Positions 31,625 through 43,001 of a stretch of DNA of 64,000 bases are shown here, piece by piece. Below the pieces are notes generated by a model. It saw only the letters and a list, made by a program, of their open reading frames with translations. It had not been told where the DNA came from and did no database searches. Where the stretch lies: assembly GCF_018320785.1 (NCBI RefSeq), contig NC_054877.1, positions 20,008,329-20,072,328 of the forward strand. Reading direction: 5' to 3'. Position numbers and translations under genes: made by a program. The stretch is from Cheilinus undulatus. Its lineage: Eukaryota; Chordata; Actinopteri; Labriformes; Labridae. Positions within the stretch are counted from its first letter, which is position 1. Each line of letters begins with the position of its first letter.

Positions 31625-32140
31625 CAGCTGTTTTTAATTTTAGTCTTAGTCTTTTAATTACATGTCTTCTAGTTTTAGTCACATTTTAGTCATTTCTACC
31701 CTTTTTAGTTTTAGTCTAGTTTTAGTCCAAGCATTTATTCTCTTGCCTAAATCTGGCACCAAACCACGGTGGTGTAATCTATGCACCCTGCCAAACCTGG
31801 GGTCCCTGCTTTCTACAGCTGAGAGGCAAAATAGCTACAGATGCATTTCTTTTTTTTTTTTTTTTTTGACAGATTGCATGGTGGAGAAATATCATGGATT
31901 TTTAATATCCATTGAAAACTAAATCTAATAACTAAAAAACTAAAACTAAAAACTAAATCACATTTTAGTCTAGTTTTGGTCATCTTGACGAAAACTAAAC
32001 TTACTTTATATCAGTTTTATTTATCAAAGATCTACAAGATCTACTGTCTTTGGCTAGTCTTAGTCTAGTCTAGAAAAAAAGGCTGTTCACAAACATTTTT
32101 TGTCATAGTTTTATTTGATGAAATTAACACTGGTTCACGA
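31625..32140. repeat. TTTTAGTC-rich repeat with internal inverted arms
   Basis: The left part is many copies of TTTTAGTCTAGTTTTAGTC-like text (31640-31735). The right part begins with the reverse-complement-like CTAAAAACTAAAACTAAAAA (31930-31955), then TTTTAGTCTAGTTTTGGTC and GACGAAAACTAAAC. A T-run lies at 31852-31867. This is a familiar type of interspersed fish repeat. No coding capacity is seen. Confidence 0.5.
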
Positions 32141-32403
32141 GACGATCTCACACAGAAGTGGGGAGTAAGGCAGCAAGTAGCTGGAAAGACAAAGACCAGA
32201 CATTAATCTCCAGGTGAGGGGAATCACACACATGCAGGGAGGGGCAGGAAGCTGGCCCTGAAACAAGAGACAAAGGTGAGTATGACAAAATAAAACAGGA
32301 AATGACAAAACTGGGAAACACGAGGAAAAAACAAAAAGGACTTTTCCAAATTAACCAGGGGATGGGACACTAGGGCACCTACTATCCCTTTGCACCCTTA
32401 TAC

Positions 32404-32944
32404 GAGGGGTTCCCAACGTTGGGGACACTGAGAGGGGGTCTCCAGATGCCGTAAAAATCTTTCCACTCTGCCTATTGTTAGCTCTGTTGACCCATTATTG
32501 CTAATATTAACCCCCTCTTTCTCACTTTTTATACCACATTTCACTATTTGATATGCCCATTTTTGCCAGTTTAACTCATTTCTGCCTCAGCTAAGCCTTT
32601 TAGCAGTTTATATAAATTTTTCAACCCATTTCACCAAATTTCCACCTATTTTTGCCACTTCATTTCAGCCACATTTTATTCTCCTTTAACCACTTAAACC
32701 CTTTTTTTTTTCCATTTTTTGGTTATTTTTTGCCCCTTGTATGTAATTTTTGGCACTTCTAACCCATTTCTGCTACTTTTAAAATCCAATTTCACTACCT
32801 TTCCACCATATTTTTGCCATTATTTACCCATTTAAGCTATTTTTAACATATGTTAATTCTGTTTTTAACAAAAGGATTTACACTTTTAAGAGGGCTGCTT
32901 ACTACACAAATGAATTAAAAAAAAACAAAAAAAAAACAAAAATA

Positions 32945-32993
<49 letters not shown>

Positions 32994-33251
32994 GATAAGA
33001 GTGGTTAAATTTCTGGTTAAATATAAAATACCATTTCTTAACTTTACAATGGACCGTGATTTTTCTGACCTTCAGGTTGCCTGGGCCCCAGAAAGCTCTC
33101 CCATTTTTGCCCATTATGGGAGGCCTTCTCTGCACATGACTATTCTTGAATGTGCATGGCTGTGTTCAGCCATCTTCAGGTACAGTGGGGCTCCCAGGTC
33201 TCTGGCACTTTTATTTTTGGGGTCGCAAGCTGGAAAGGTTGAGAACCCCTG
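32404..33251. mobile_element. non-autonomous hAT-like element with 8-bp target duplication
   Basis: The left end GAGGGGTTCCCAACGTTGGGG and the right end (read inverted) CAGGGGTTCTCAACCTTTCC form imperfect terminal inverted repeats. The 8 bases outside the left end are CCTTATAC and outside the right end CCTTTTAC, a 7 of 8 match. The interior (32520-32880) is a degenerate tandem array of TTTTTGCCACTTTTAACCCAT-like units, then an (AT)n run at 32942-32960 with poly(T). No transposase is present. The minus-strand open frame here is only a translated microsatellite. Confidence 0.7.
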
Positions 33252-33259
33252 CCTTTTAC

Positions 33260-34836
33260 AACCCAACTTAAAAATACCAAAATATCGCTTCAATATGCAA
33301 TGTTCTAATTCAATACATTTAATACAAAGTTGTTGATTTTTCTGGTTTCTCTTATTGTTGCAACAGTTCCCCATAGTTCTTAGTCTGCTTTCTTTCTTTT
33401 AAACAACAACGCCAGTAATGATGACCTATGAAGAAAAGGTTTGCCAGCAGCAAAATATTTTTGCTGTACCGAGAGTGACCACTGGGCTAATTGAAAACAA
33501 GCCAGAGCTGCAACAATGTCTCCAAGTCTTAATAATAAATTGATGCTATGGAAATATGCCAGCATAGTTGCTATGAGCAACAATATCTTCAACCTAAACC
33601 AAAATCTGATGGCAGATTAATTCAGCGGTTTGTTCCACAAGTCTCTGTGTTCCTCCAAAGGAAAAACAAACACAGATCTATGCACATAGAGGAGCTGTTT
33701 TTGCACACATACTTACACACAAACACCAAGCTACTGTCTGCTTCTACATACATTCACAGTATCATTGCTCTATACTTCCAGGTGCTGGTTATCCAATCCA
33801 CCGTCTTTAATTATGCACAGTAAGAAGGGCCCCCATCTGAGGTGTGTGCAGGTGATGCTGCTCCTTGGTCTTACTCTTTATTGGCTACTTCAGATCAAAG
33901 AGGCAACACCCTCTGGATTTCCTCCCTTACTGTTTGTCCTTTTTACACCTTTATTTATATTTTCACATCTTCCACTTGTCGATCCAGGACTTTCTGGAGC
34001 CTATTGTGAGTACAGCTTGACTACTGTGTGCATTTAAATTTTGATTGCTGAGGCATGATTGCATGATTTAATGAAAGTTTGAATAGAAACCCAAAAGATA
34101 AAGACATGAAAGGGGAAAATATCTTGTATTAGCATTGTGAAGATAGTATTCCAGTATTACAGAGTGACATTTCTCAAGGTCTTGGTGTAACCACTCATTT
34201 AATGATCATTTTAATGAAACTTTGTCAGACATATTTTTGGATGGGTGGTGCAAATTTGGATAAATAAAGTGAAGGTTAATCAGAATCTCCTTTTCAAGAC
34301 TTATTGCAAAAAAGAAGTTAAATAATATAAAAGCAGTACAAATGTAATGAGTAAATTACTATATAATATTTCTGTACATTGATTTAACTGAAATATAACT
34401 CATGAAACCTTATCTCTCTTCTCAGAGTACTTCCCATGAAGTCTTTCACAATTACATAAGTCTGAGGTTCTCTTAAATTGGAGACACACTGTAATTGTCA
34501 GTGTAGTATCGGGCTATTGAATGGCATGCAGCTTGTGAATCAGTAAGCAGGATATCATGTCTCTCCACACTTTCTCTAGCACTCTGTGTGTGGGCTACGC
34601 TACCTCTACTAACCGGGGTCCTGTTCCACCACTTGTTTTGGTTTAAAGCACAGCCGTCTTTACATTGAGGAGAGCGAGGGGGATGGCCTTTAATGTGGTC
34701 TATTAGGTTTCTTATAGGATTACTTTGCATCCTTAACTGCTGTGTGTCACTCAGTGCATCTCTCCTGTTGGTGTCTTTAGTTTTGATCACTTCTTCTGCC
34801 TGGTGTTACAGGAGTTTTTTACTGTTCTTATTACAG
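33260..34836. other. intergenic or 5' espnl DNA with no firm feature
   Basis: I see no ankyrin-type exon and no clear transposon. A possible acceptor followed by GGACTTTCTGGAGCCTATT and a GTGAG donor (33988-34005) could be an 18-base exon in phase with 34837-34904, but this is too small to trust. Confidence 0.3.
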
Positions 34837-34904
34837 ACAGAGGAGCTCCTGCCGTCACCAAACTTCAGATTGTGGACAGCAGAGGCAACATGGAGAACAG
34901 CAAG
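34837..34904 (+). other. tentative espnl exon
   Basis: A pyrimidine-rich CAG acceptor (TTCTTATTACAG) and a GTGACC donor enclose 68 bases that read [17 protein letters not shown] then MENSK and leave in phase 0, as the exon at 38361 requires. I do not recognise the peptide. The base composition is exon-like compared with its surroundings. It may be an espnl exon or chance. Confidence 0.4.
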
Positions 34905-37900
34905 GTGACCGATCATCAGTGTTGGTGTTAGAATAACTGTGTGAGGTTTGAAAAATAAACATGGCTCTCAATAACATCAATAGTTTAAAAGAAATCATAA
35001 CATTAGCTGCAGTTTCAAAAGTCATTGCAAGATATATTTTTTACTTGTGCCTTCAGTACTTTAATGTTATATTCTATAGACTATTAAAGATATGTTACTT
35101 GTGACTTTTGCTCGAGTAGATGTCGCACTTACACATCAGTCTCCTAGATCAAAACAAGCTGCATCACTTATGAGTGCAGGTCTTTGAAGGGCAAGTCTTC
35201 ATTCTGATATGAAGGCCAAAATTCAATTAGTCATTTCTTTGACATGTTTAAGAACCGAAAAGTTTTTCTTTTATTAGGAAAGCATTTTTGAGATAGCTAT
35301 TTCATGAAAACTTAAGAGTGATCATCGTACTGTGAATAAATTTGTGGCTGATTCAGAGCACAGACAGGTTTGTGCAGATAAAGACATAATGAGGAAGGTT
35401 TCTGCCAGACAAATTCATCAGATTAAGAGAGCAGATGCTAAAATACCATTACAAAGCAGCAAACAGGTGTTAGAAGCTGCTGGTGCCTCTGGAGTCCCAT
35501 CAACCTCATGGTGTAGGATCCTCCAGAGGCTTGCAGTCGTGCATAAACCTACTATTCAGCCGCCCCTATCCAATGCTCACAAGCAGAAATGGTTGCAGTG
35601 GGCCCAGAAATACATGAAGGCTCATTTTCAAACAGTCATGTTTGCTGATGAGAGTTGTGCAACCCTGGATGGTCCAGATGGAGGAGTAGTGGATGGTTGT
35701 GGATGGCCACCATGTCTCAACAAGGCTGCCACGTCAACAGGAGGTGGTGGAGTCATGTTTTGGGCCGGAATTATGGGGAGAGAGTTGGTAGGCCCCTTTA
35801 GGGTCCCTGAAGGTGTAAACCTGACCTCTGCAAAGTGTATAGAGTTTCTGACTGGCCACTTTCTTCCATTTCTATTAATTATCATTGAAATTAATAGAAA
35901 AGCGCAACACGACTTAACTGTCCAATTCTGCCGTCCCTAGTGCCACATTGTTTTCCGTTATGCTTGTTTTTTCAGTATACTAGATCATATATATATATAT
36001 ATATCAACACATGTAAATACAAAAAAGGAAAGAGAAAAAAAATGTATATATGTATGTATATATATTTATATTTTTTTCTTTTCTTCACAGTAACTGGCTT
36101 GATTAATGTTTTGTTGTATTTTCATTTGTTTTTATTTGTTCTTCCCCTTTTTTTTTAGCCTATTTTATTTATTTATTTTTTTACTTGCTTTCTTTTCCGA
36201 CAAATCCTGCTGTTACTACGTCCACCAATACGACTTATGTTACTACCTTTATTACCATTATTTCGTATTACTATCCTTCTTTATTTTCATAATGTATTGA
36301 ACATTTATCATAGTTAAGTAGTTAATCAGGCTACGGTGAGGTCCTCCCAAAAGCCTTCCAGGTTTCTGACCTCACCTGTACATATTTCTAAACTTCCTCT
36401 CTATCAGAAGAGGTATGTACATGTATTTCTTTGTTTTACATATTATATATGCAAATAAATAAACTGAAACTGAAACTGGTACAAATAGAAGAATTGTGCC
36501 TTCCATAACAAAATCATCTTCATGCATCTCCATCTCGTGCTGCAAAGAATACCTCTGTGTCATTGGCTGCTATGGGCATAAAAGGATGGAAACTCTATAG
36601 AGAACCGTTGGGGCATCCTCAAGTAAAAGATCTATGAGGATGGGAGGCAGTTCACATCAAAACAGCAGCTCTGGGAGGCTATTCTGGAATCTTGCAAAGA
36701 AATTTAAGCAGAAACTCTCCAAAAACTCACAAGTTCAATGGATGCAAGAATTGTGAAGGTAATATCAAAGAAGGGGTCCTATGTTAACATGTATTTGTAA
36801 CATCCTATTTTCAGGTCTCTTCAGAAAAGTTTGATAGACTACAAGTCAGGACTCTGGCTGGGCCACCCTAGGACATCCACAGAGTTGTCTCCTGTGTTGT
36901 CTTGGATGTGAGCTTAGGGTCATTGTTATGATCCAGTCTGAGGTCCTGAGCACTGTGAATAGGTTTTCACTGAGGATATCTCTGTACTTTGCTTCACTCA
37001 GCTTTCCCTCAACCTTGACCAGTCTCCCAGTCCTTGCCACCACCACCATGCCTCACTGTTGCAGTGATATTGGGCAGGAGATGACTGGTGTCTGGTTGCC
37101 TCCAGACATAATGTTTAGAATTGAGGCCAACGATACAATCTTGGTTTCATCAGTTTAAGAGGATCTTGTTTCTCACAGTCTGAGAGTCCTTCAGCTGCTT
37201 TTTTGCAAACTCCAAGTGGGCTTTCATGTGTTTTGCACTGAGGAGAGGCTTCTGTCTAGACACTCTGCCATAAGCCCAGATCAGTGGAGGACAATATTGA
37301 TGGTTGTCCTTCTGGAACCTTGTCCCATCTCCACACAGGACTTCTGGAGCTCAGTCAGAGTGATCACCAGGTTCTTGGTCACCTCTCTCATTATTGCCCT
37401 TCTCCTCCATTTGCTTAGTGTGGCCATGGTGACCAACTCTTGGAAGAGTCCTAACTGTACCAAACTTCTTCCATTGGAGAATTATGGAGACCGCTGTGAA
37501 CCTTCAGTTCAGCAGATTTTTTTTTAGCCTTCCCCAGATCTAGGCCTTACAACAACCCTGCCTCTGAGCCCTGCAGGCAGTTTCTTTGACGTCATAGCTT
37601 GGATTTTGCTCTGATATGCATTGTCAGCTGTGAGGCCATTTGGAGACAGGTGTGTGCCTCTCCAAATCATGTCTAATCAATTTAACTTACCACAGGTAGA
37701 CTCCAATGAAGGTGTAGACACATCCCAGTAATAATCAGGAGAAGATGGAGGCACTTGAGCTAGATTTTAAGTGGTGCTGCAAAGGGTCTGAATACATGTA
37801 AATATGATATTTCAGCTGTTGTTGTGTTACTTTCAATAAATTTGCAAAAACATTTACAATTTTCTTTTCACTCAGGACAAACACTGAGTCTTCTATCAAC

Positions 37901-40900
37901 AAAAAAGGACCAACTATAGAATCAGAAACCATATTTGAGAAGAAAGAATTTGATTTGATAGTTTAATCCATGTTCCATCTGTTAACATGGAGGAAGCAGA
38001 GCTTATGACTATAACGACTGCCAGAATTATGGGTAGCTCCAAGTGCTTTAGCTTTACTTTTGTGTAGCTGTTGTGTCATCCATCTTTTATACAGTTTATG
38101 GTAGATGGTCCCATTTATTTTTCTCAGTCAGGGAGTTTTTGCAAACCTAAGGACACCGCAAACAAGCATGGTTCCTTTATTTAACAGTTTAATTTACAGT
38201 ACAATAAATGTAACATACCAAATACACGCATAATATACAAGCAGACCTTAAAATGTCAAGGCTAAGTTATAAACCATTTTAGTTAGTAGGATAAAATGTT
38301 GGACTGTTCCTTTAGGTTTGGCTCACCCCTGCTGTGTGTTTTATTTGTATGTTTCCCCAGCAGCCAGTGAAGGAGGTGCTCCCCCTGCCTCGTCAGCCTC
38401 CCTCGCTCCCTGTGACCTCTTCCTCCATGAGCCCTGCTGCCTCTTTAAAAGGACACACCACAGGCTCCATCCAGCATGTGCAGGTGGCCTCCTCAGGTGA
38501 CTAACAAAGACACCACATATTCCCATCTCATTATGTGAAATTATACATTATTCAGGAATGGGACAACTGGAATAAATGGGGATTTACCGGCATAGATCAG
38601 CTGTGGTTTAATTTTTAAATCCTGACAAATTAAGAAAACAATGATATAGTCTATTATGTGTTCCTGTGTTGTTTTTTTTCATGGGCTTTTATTAAAGGTG
38701 ATATATAGCAGACATACACATAATGTTACAACCTTGGAAATTCATACTACTCTGTATGTTCACATCCACCATATGGACAAAAGTATTTGGCCACACCTGT
38801 TTATTTCTGGATTCAGGTGTTTGAATCAAACCTGTATAAAATTAAGCTCCTAGCCATGTAGTCTCCATTTGCAAACATTTGTGATACAAAATGGGACCTT
38901 CTGAAGGTTGGATGATAGGTCTGAAGGCTCAAAATATGAAATTAAGGTCAAAATAGTGTTTTGATAGGCAAATACATAAGATAGAAGGTTGAAATCATAA
39001 GTTTTGAAGGTCAAAATATGAGATGAAATTCAAAATCATGAGTTCAAAAGGTCAAAATATGAGACAAAATGAAAAATGTTGAATCTTAAAGGCCAAAATA
39101 TGAAATAAAAAGTCAAAATCATAAGTTTAAGTCATAAATGTGAGATGCAAAACTGAAAGTGTGAAATTTAAACACAAATTTGTTTTCTCACATGCTTGAC
39201 TTTTTTCTAATTATTTTTACCCTCTACTGTTTCTGTTTTTTAACAAGGACATTTGAAATAATCAAGGTAGAGTCAGCATTTTTATACTGGAAGAAATCTG
39301 AAGACCTCATATCAGTGGGCCAGTTATAATCAAAATATGATACGATCTTGCAGGCCGGCTATAACTGTACAGCCCTGTTGTAAGGAAAATTTTATTTTAC
39401 TCTTCAGTTTCAACTTCAACAACAACAGCAAAAGGAAAAAAACAATTTTAAACTGTACCTTTGTGCTTTGTTGTGTTTCTCTACAGTGGTGGCGTCATTC
39501 AGCCATCTGAAGCCTCCACGGAGGGATCTCACTCTCATGTCTCACATGAAGTCTATAAAGTCTCTGAGACAGGCCGGCCTCACTGCTGTCTTCACTGGAC
39601 AGACGGTGAGCCGACAGATACTCAATATAAAATTATATTTTTTTTGTTTCTAAAAGAAGCCCATTACAATGATAAAAAATACTCTCAATACTTCAGTCAA
39701 AAGACCCCCTCTGTTACCTTATTTACACTGTTGAACAACAGAAGCTGGACAATGAGGAGCTGTTGGAGGAGGAACCAATTGTGGATGTGATTTTAGCCGA
39801 TATCGACTCCCTGGTGCCCACTCATGATGAAGCCGGCCGACCCATAGCAGAGTGGAAACGACAGGTGATGGTGCGGCAGCTGCAGGTCAGACTGCAGGCC
39901 GAAGAGGAGCAAAGGAGACAGGTACCCAACAGTACTCTAAATGTTATGCTGGTGTAAGAACACACTGTCTATCAAAGTTAACTGGGGGGGGCTGCTCATT
40001 ATCAGGGTACACACTGAACAGAACAAGTGCAAGTGTTTTCTATCACTCCTGGCAAGAAATGTTGAATCTATTTAAGAATCTTTTCTCAGGGATGATTTCT
40101 GTGTCTCTCTAACAGGACATGACTAATGGCTGCACACCCATGGATGGTTGGAAGTACTCACAAGCCCACAATGCGGTCTTGGGGCCCTTTGGTGAGCTCC
40201 TAACAGAGGACGACCTGGTGTATCTACAGCAGCAAATCGAGACCGTTTCACTGCAAAAGCGTTGCCAGGCCTACGAGCTGGAGCTGACCAGGCTGACCGA
40301 GGAGCTCAGATCCATCCTACCTGAACAGATTCTTAACATATCCCTCAATAAAGAGGCTCTAAAGCAAATGGATGCTGGGAAAATGCAGCTAAATTTGCCA
40401 GTGTGGTGCAGCCGTGTCTCTGAGATTGTTAAGAATATGTCACTGCTGGTGGCTAATCTGACTCAAACCACAGGAGAAGGAGGTGAGGAGATGATAAACG
40501 GAAATCTGATGGAGGAAATGAAGGGGGTGAGAGACAGTTTGGGGTTTCATTTAGGGCAGGGATTGATGGGAGATATGGTGCCAGGACACAGTGACACCTC
40601 TAGTGGATGTAAAATTCCTCATATAGGGATGGCATCCGCTTTTAGCCATCGGCTGGAGACCAACAGCTACAGCAAAGCCCGCAGAGAGAAGGTGGAAAGG
40701 GAGATCCAGCAGTCTGGGGTGTCAGTCAGGAACCTCCGATCTAACTTTGAAGGTCAGATTGGGAATATCTACCCCTTTGCTGGGGTCGTGAAAGAAGAGT
40801 CTGGAAATATGAACCAAAATACCAACACAGGCCTCAACTGTGAGGTTAGACAACATAACTCAGCTAAAAGGCTAAAACCTGTGATGGAGACGACTAGTTT

Positions 40901-41681
40901 GAGGAAAGAGCGTATCGTGGTGCTGTTCCTGAGTCACTGGAAAAGATCTGCATATGCTATTTCAGTAAGAGCAGCAAGGCAGGGGCAAGGTCAGGGAACA
41001 GCGGCTGGGAAGGTAACAGGAGCCACACACCCACAGAAAATCACCTCCATGTTCCAGTTCTGCCAACAAAAAGGAGCTGTGGACAAGATGCTCAACTCCT
41101 GGAAGAATAAACTAGTACTAAAAGATGCACAAAAGCCCCATTTGTCCTCTTATAACTCGTCACAAAATCCATCACTTCCTGTTATCTACTCTCCAGAGCA
41201 GTTCTTACCAGATGTGGATGGTGTCGCAATGACCCACGACAGCCTAACACTTGACCTCTTCATGCTGGGATACTTTCACATCTTAGAGCAGGAGCTGTCA
41301 CAGGAGGAGAGGAAGATGAGGCACCTCCTCTGCTTCGAGGTCTTTGACCGCGTTGGCACTTTCCCTTGGGAGACGGTGAGGGACTTCCACAAGGCTGTTC
41401 TTCAGGAGATCCAGGCCGGGAAGAGACGGTGGAGCGACGGCTTCGAGGACATCAAAGTTCACTATTTTGGTGATTCCAAACCATGCCGCTGTCCATCCCC
41501 ATCTCCATTATCATCATCAACTTCAAAACTCGTGCCCAGAGTGATAGTTCAAACCGCTAGTCCAGATGAAAGCAGCAGTGATACAGACATTTCCTGTTTC
41601 AATAATGAAGAAATCTGTAAATATATCGACCGAAGCTTCGCCTTCTGGAAGGAGAAGGAAGCAGAGCTGTTTGATTTTTGA
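34837..41681 (+). CDS. espnl: espnl, espin-like actin-bundling protein, apparently lacking ankyrin exons
   Basis: Espin-like proteins act in actin bundles of hair-cell stereocilia. Exons read: 34837-34904 (tentative), 38361-38496, 39487-39605, 39742-39921 and 40116-41681, joining in phases 0,1,0,0. Landmarks are a WH2-like motif ([20 protein letters not shown]), an espin-family block ([20 protein letters not shown]), and [20 protein letters not shown] with [14 protein letters not shown]. The C-terminal region has [25 protein letters not shown] and [15 protein letters not shown]. The last exon is one 1566-base block ending TGA at 41679-41681. Espin family proteins normally start with ankyrin repeats. 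None is visible upstream, where kif1a and transposons fill the space, so the 5' end is unresolved. Confidence 0.85.
35290..36775 (+). pseudogene. Tc1-like transposase gene (family C), split by an insertion
   Basis: The frame 35332-35868 encodes a Tc1/mariner-type transposase: N-terminal DNA-binding region, then [16 protein letters not shown] (first catalytic Asp in ADES) and [20 protein letters not shown]. At about 35870 homology stops inside the FLTGHFLPF region. After about 600 bases of unrelated DNA it resumes near 36481, where decayed frames match the C-terminal third (WGILK-like region near 36610, AILESCKE near 36675, ending near 36790). The later catalytic Asp and Glu are not preserved. 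It is dead. Confidence 0.8.
35869..36480 (+). mobile_element. element inserted into the Tc1-like gene, LINE-like 3' end
   Basis: This is non-homologous DNA between the two halves of the transposase. It begins with a perfect 12-base inverted repeat (TTTCTATTAATT at 35869-35880 and its complement at 35889-35900, loop ATCATTGA). It contains (AT)n at 35987-36003 and T-rich runs, and ends AATAAATAAACTGAAACTGAAACTG. Short CTGAAA tandem units at the 3' end are typical of 5'-truncated fish L2/CR1-type LINEs. No clear target-site duplication was found. Confidence 0.55.
36810..37890 (-). mobile_element. Tc1-like transposon (family B), truncated copy
   Basis: It closely matches the element at 28496-29749: CAGTCTGAGAGTCCTTCAGCTGC, GTTTTGCACTGAGGAGAGGCTTCTG, and the minus-strand HTH frame 37281-37463 ([26 protein letters not shown] across it). 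The left side starts inside the C-terminal part and the right side lacks a good terminus. It abuts the family C element, so the two insertions are adjacent or nested. Bases 37890-38360 beyond it hold nothing recognisable. Confidence 0.8.
38870..39185. repeat. degenerate tandem repeat in an espnl intron
   Basis: About ten imperfect units of the form AAGGTCAAAATATGAGAT...AAATTCAAAATCATGAGTT occur with a spacing of roughly 30-36 bases. This is a minisatellite-like array in the intron between 38497 and 39486. No coding sequence is present. Confidence 0.6.
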
Positions 41682-41688
41682 ATGATAC

Positions 41689-41694
41689 AATAAA
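41689..41694 (+). terminator. candidate espnl poly(A) signal immediately after the stop
   Basis: AATAAA begins 8 bases after the TGA of espnl. Cleavage would normally fall 10-30 bases downstream, which is inside the terminal repeat of the Tc1 element starting at about 41703. If used, the 3' UTR is under about 45 bases. Confidence 0.5.
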
Positions 41695-41702
41695 GGTTAA
41701 AG

Positions 41703-43001
41703 GGCATATAAAAAGTATTCACTCCCTTGGATTTTTGACCTTTTTGTTGGTTTTATAAATCAGTAATGTCAATATAATTTGGCCTTTTTATACAAAAAAG
41801 GACCAAAGAGCTGTTTGATGTCAAAGTGAAAACAGATTTGACAAAGTCATGTCAAACATAAATACGTAATGTAAAATAAGTGACTGTATAAATATTTCTT
41901 CCCTTGAAAGTGACTGACCTGTTTCAACAGGGATTCAGCCAATTGGTGTTAGTAATCTTACAACTGGTGAAACAGGGATCACCTTAGCACAGTGAATTTG
42001 TCTCAAGTGATTGTAGTATAAAGACACCCATGTCTGGAATGTCCAGTTACTGGTTAATCAGTATTCCTGGCTGCCATTATACCATGAAGACAAAAGAACA
42101 CTCCAAGCAACTGAGAGAAAAGGTTACTGAAAAGTATAAGGCAGAGGATGGATGAAAAAAAAATTCCAAGGCACTGAGCATACCCTGGTGTTCAGGTAAA
42201 TCCATCATCAAGAAATGGAAGGAATCTAGCACATGTGTAAATTTGCCGCCCTCACAAACGGAAAAAAAGAGACTAGCAGGGGAGGCGACCAAGACACCTA
42301 TGACTACTCTGAAGGAGCTACAAGCTTCAGCAGCTGAGATTGGAGAGACTGCAGAAAACAGCTGTTGTCAAAGATAAAGACACTGTTGAAGAGAACTTAC
42401 ATTTTGGCTTGAGTTAACTGAAGGGCATGTGGGAGACTCCATGGTCCAGTGGAAGAAAGTTCTTTGGTCCAGTGAGCCAGATAGGTGCTTTTAATAGCCA
42501 AACATTGCACATCACCACAAATACACCATCCCTACTGTGAAGAACGGTGGTGGCAGCATCATGCTGTGGGGATGCTCCTCGGCAGCTGGCCCTATGAGGC
42601 TTGTAAAGGCAGAGGGTAAAATGAATGCAGTACAATAGAGGAAAATCCTTCAGGACACTTAATCATTCTGCAAGGGACAACGGTGGACTTGAAATGGACT
42701 GGTTATGCCTGGTCCCTGAGCTACCTGACAGAGTATGACGGTTTTGCGAAAAAGGAATGGAGTATAATTGCAGTGTTCAGAAGATGTGCAAGCCTGATTG
42801 AGACCTATCCACACAGACTCAGTCACTTATTTTACTGTAGATGTTTTTATTTAATCGACATCAATCTGCTTTCACTTTGACATTAAAAAGTTTTTTTGTA
42901 AAAACAGTTTTTTCTAAGAAGCCATATTATATAGACCATGGTTGATTTCTAAAATCAATTAAAGGGTAAAACATCTAGGGGGGTGATTACTTTTTATAGG
43001 C
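41703..43001 (+). mobile_element. Tc1-like transposon (family A), full-length but defective
   Basis: Terminal inverted repeats are visible at both ends: left GGCATATAAAAAGTATTCAC, right (inverted) GCCTATAAAAAGTAATCACC. The length of about 1.3 kb is normal for Tc1. Inside lie an HTH-like segment near 42185-42220 (KSIIKKWKE), a [11 protein letters not shown] block near 42550-42580, and C-terminal remnants near 42740-42830. The region around the catalytic Asp and Glu (between about 42640 and 42720) is shortened, and the frame is broken. It is the same family as the copies at 24333 and 25717. Confidence 0.85.

Noticed and set aside
33988-34005. 18-base espnl microexon
   Set aside because: Acceptor and donor are present and phase would fit the exon at 34837, but 18 bases give too little evidence and the peptide is not recognisable.
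38870-39185. CRISPR-like array of spaced repeats
   Set aside because: The units are imperfect and without unique spacers, in a vertebrate intron. It is a degenerate minisatellite.
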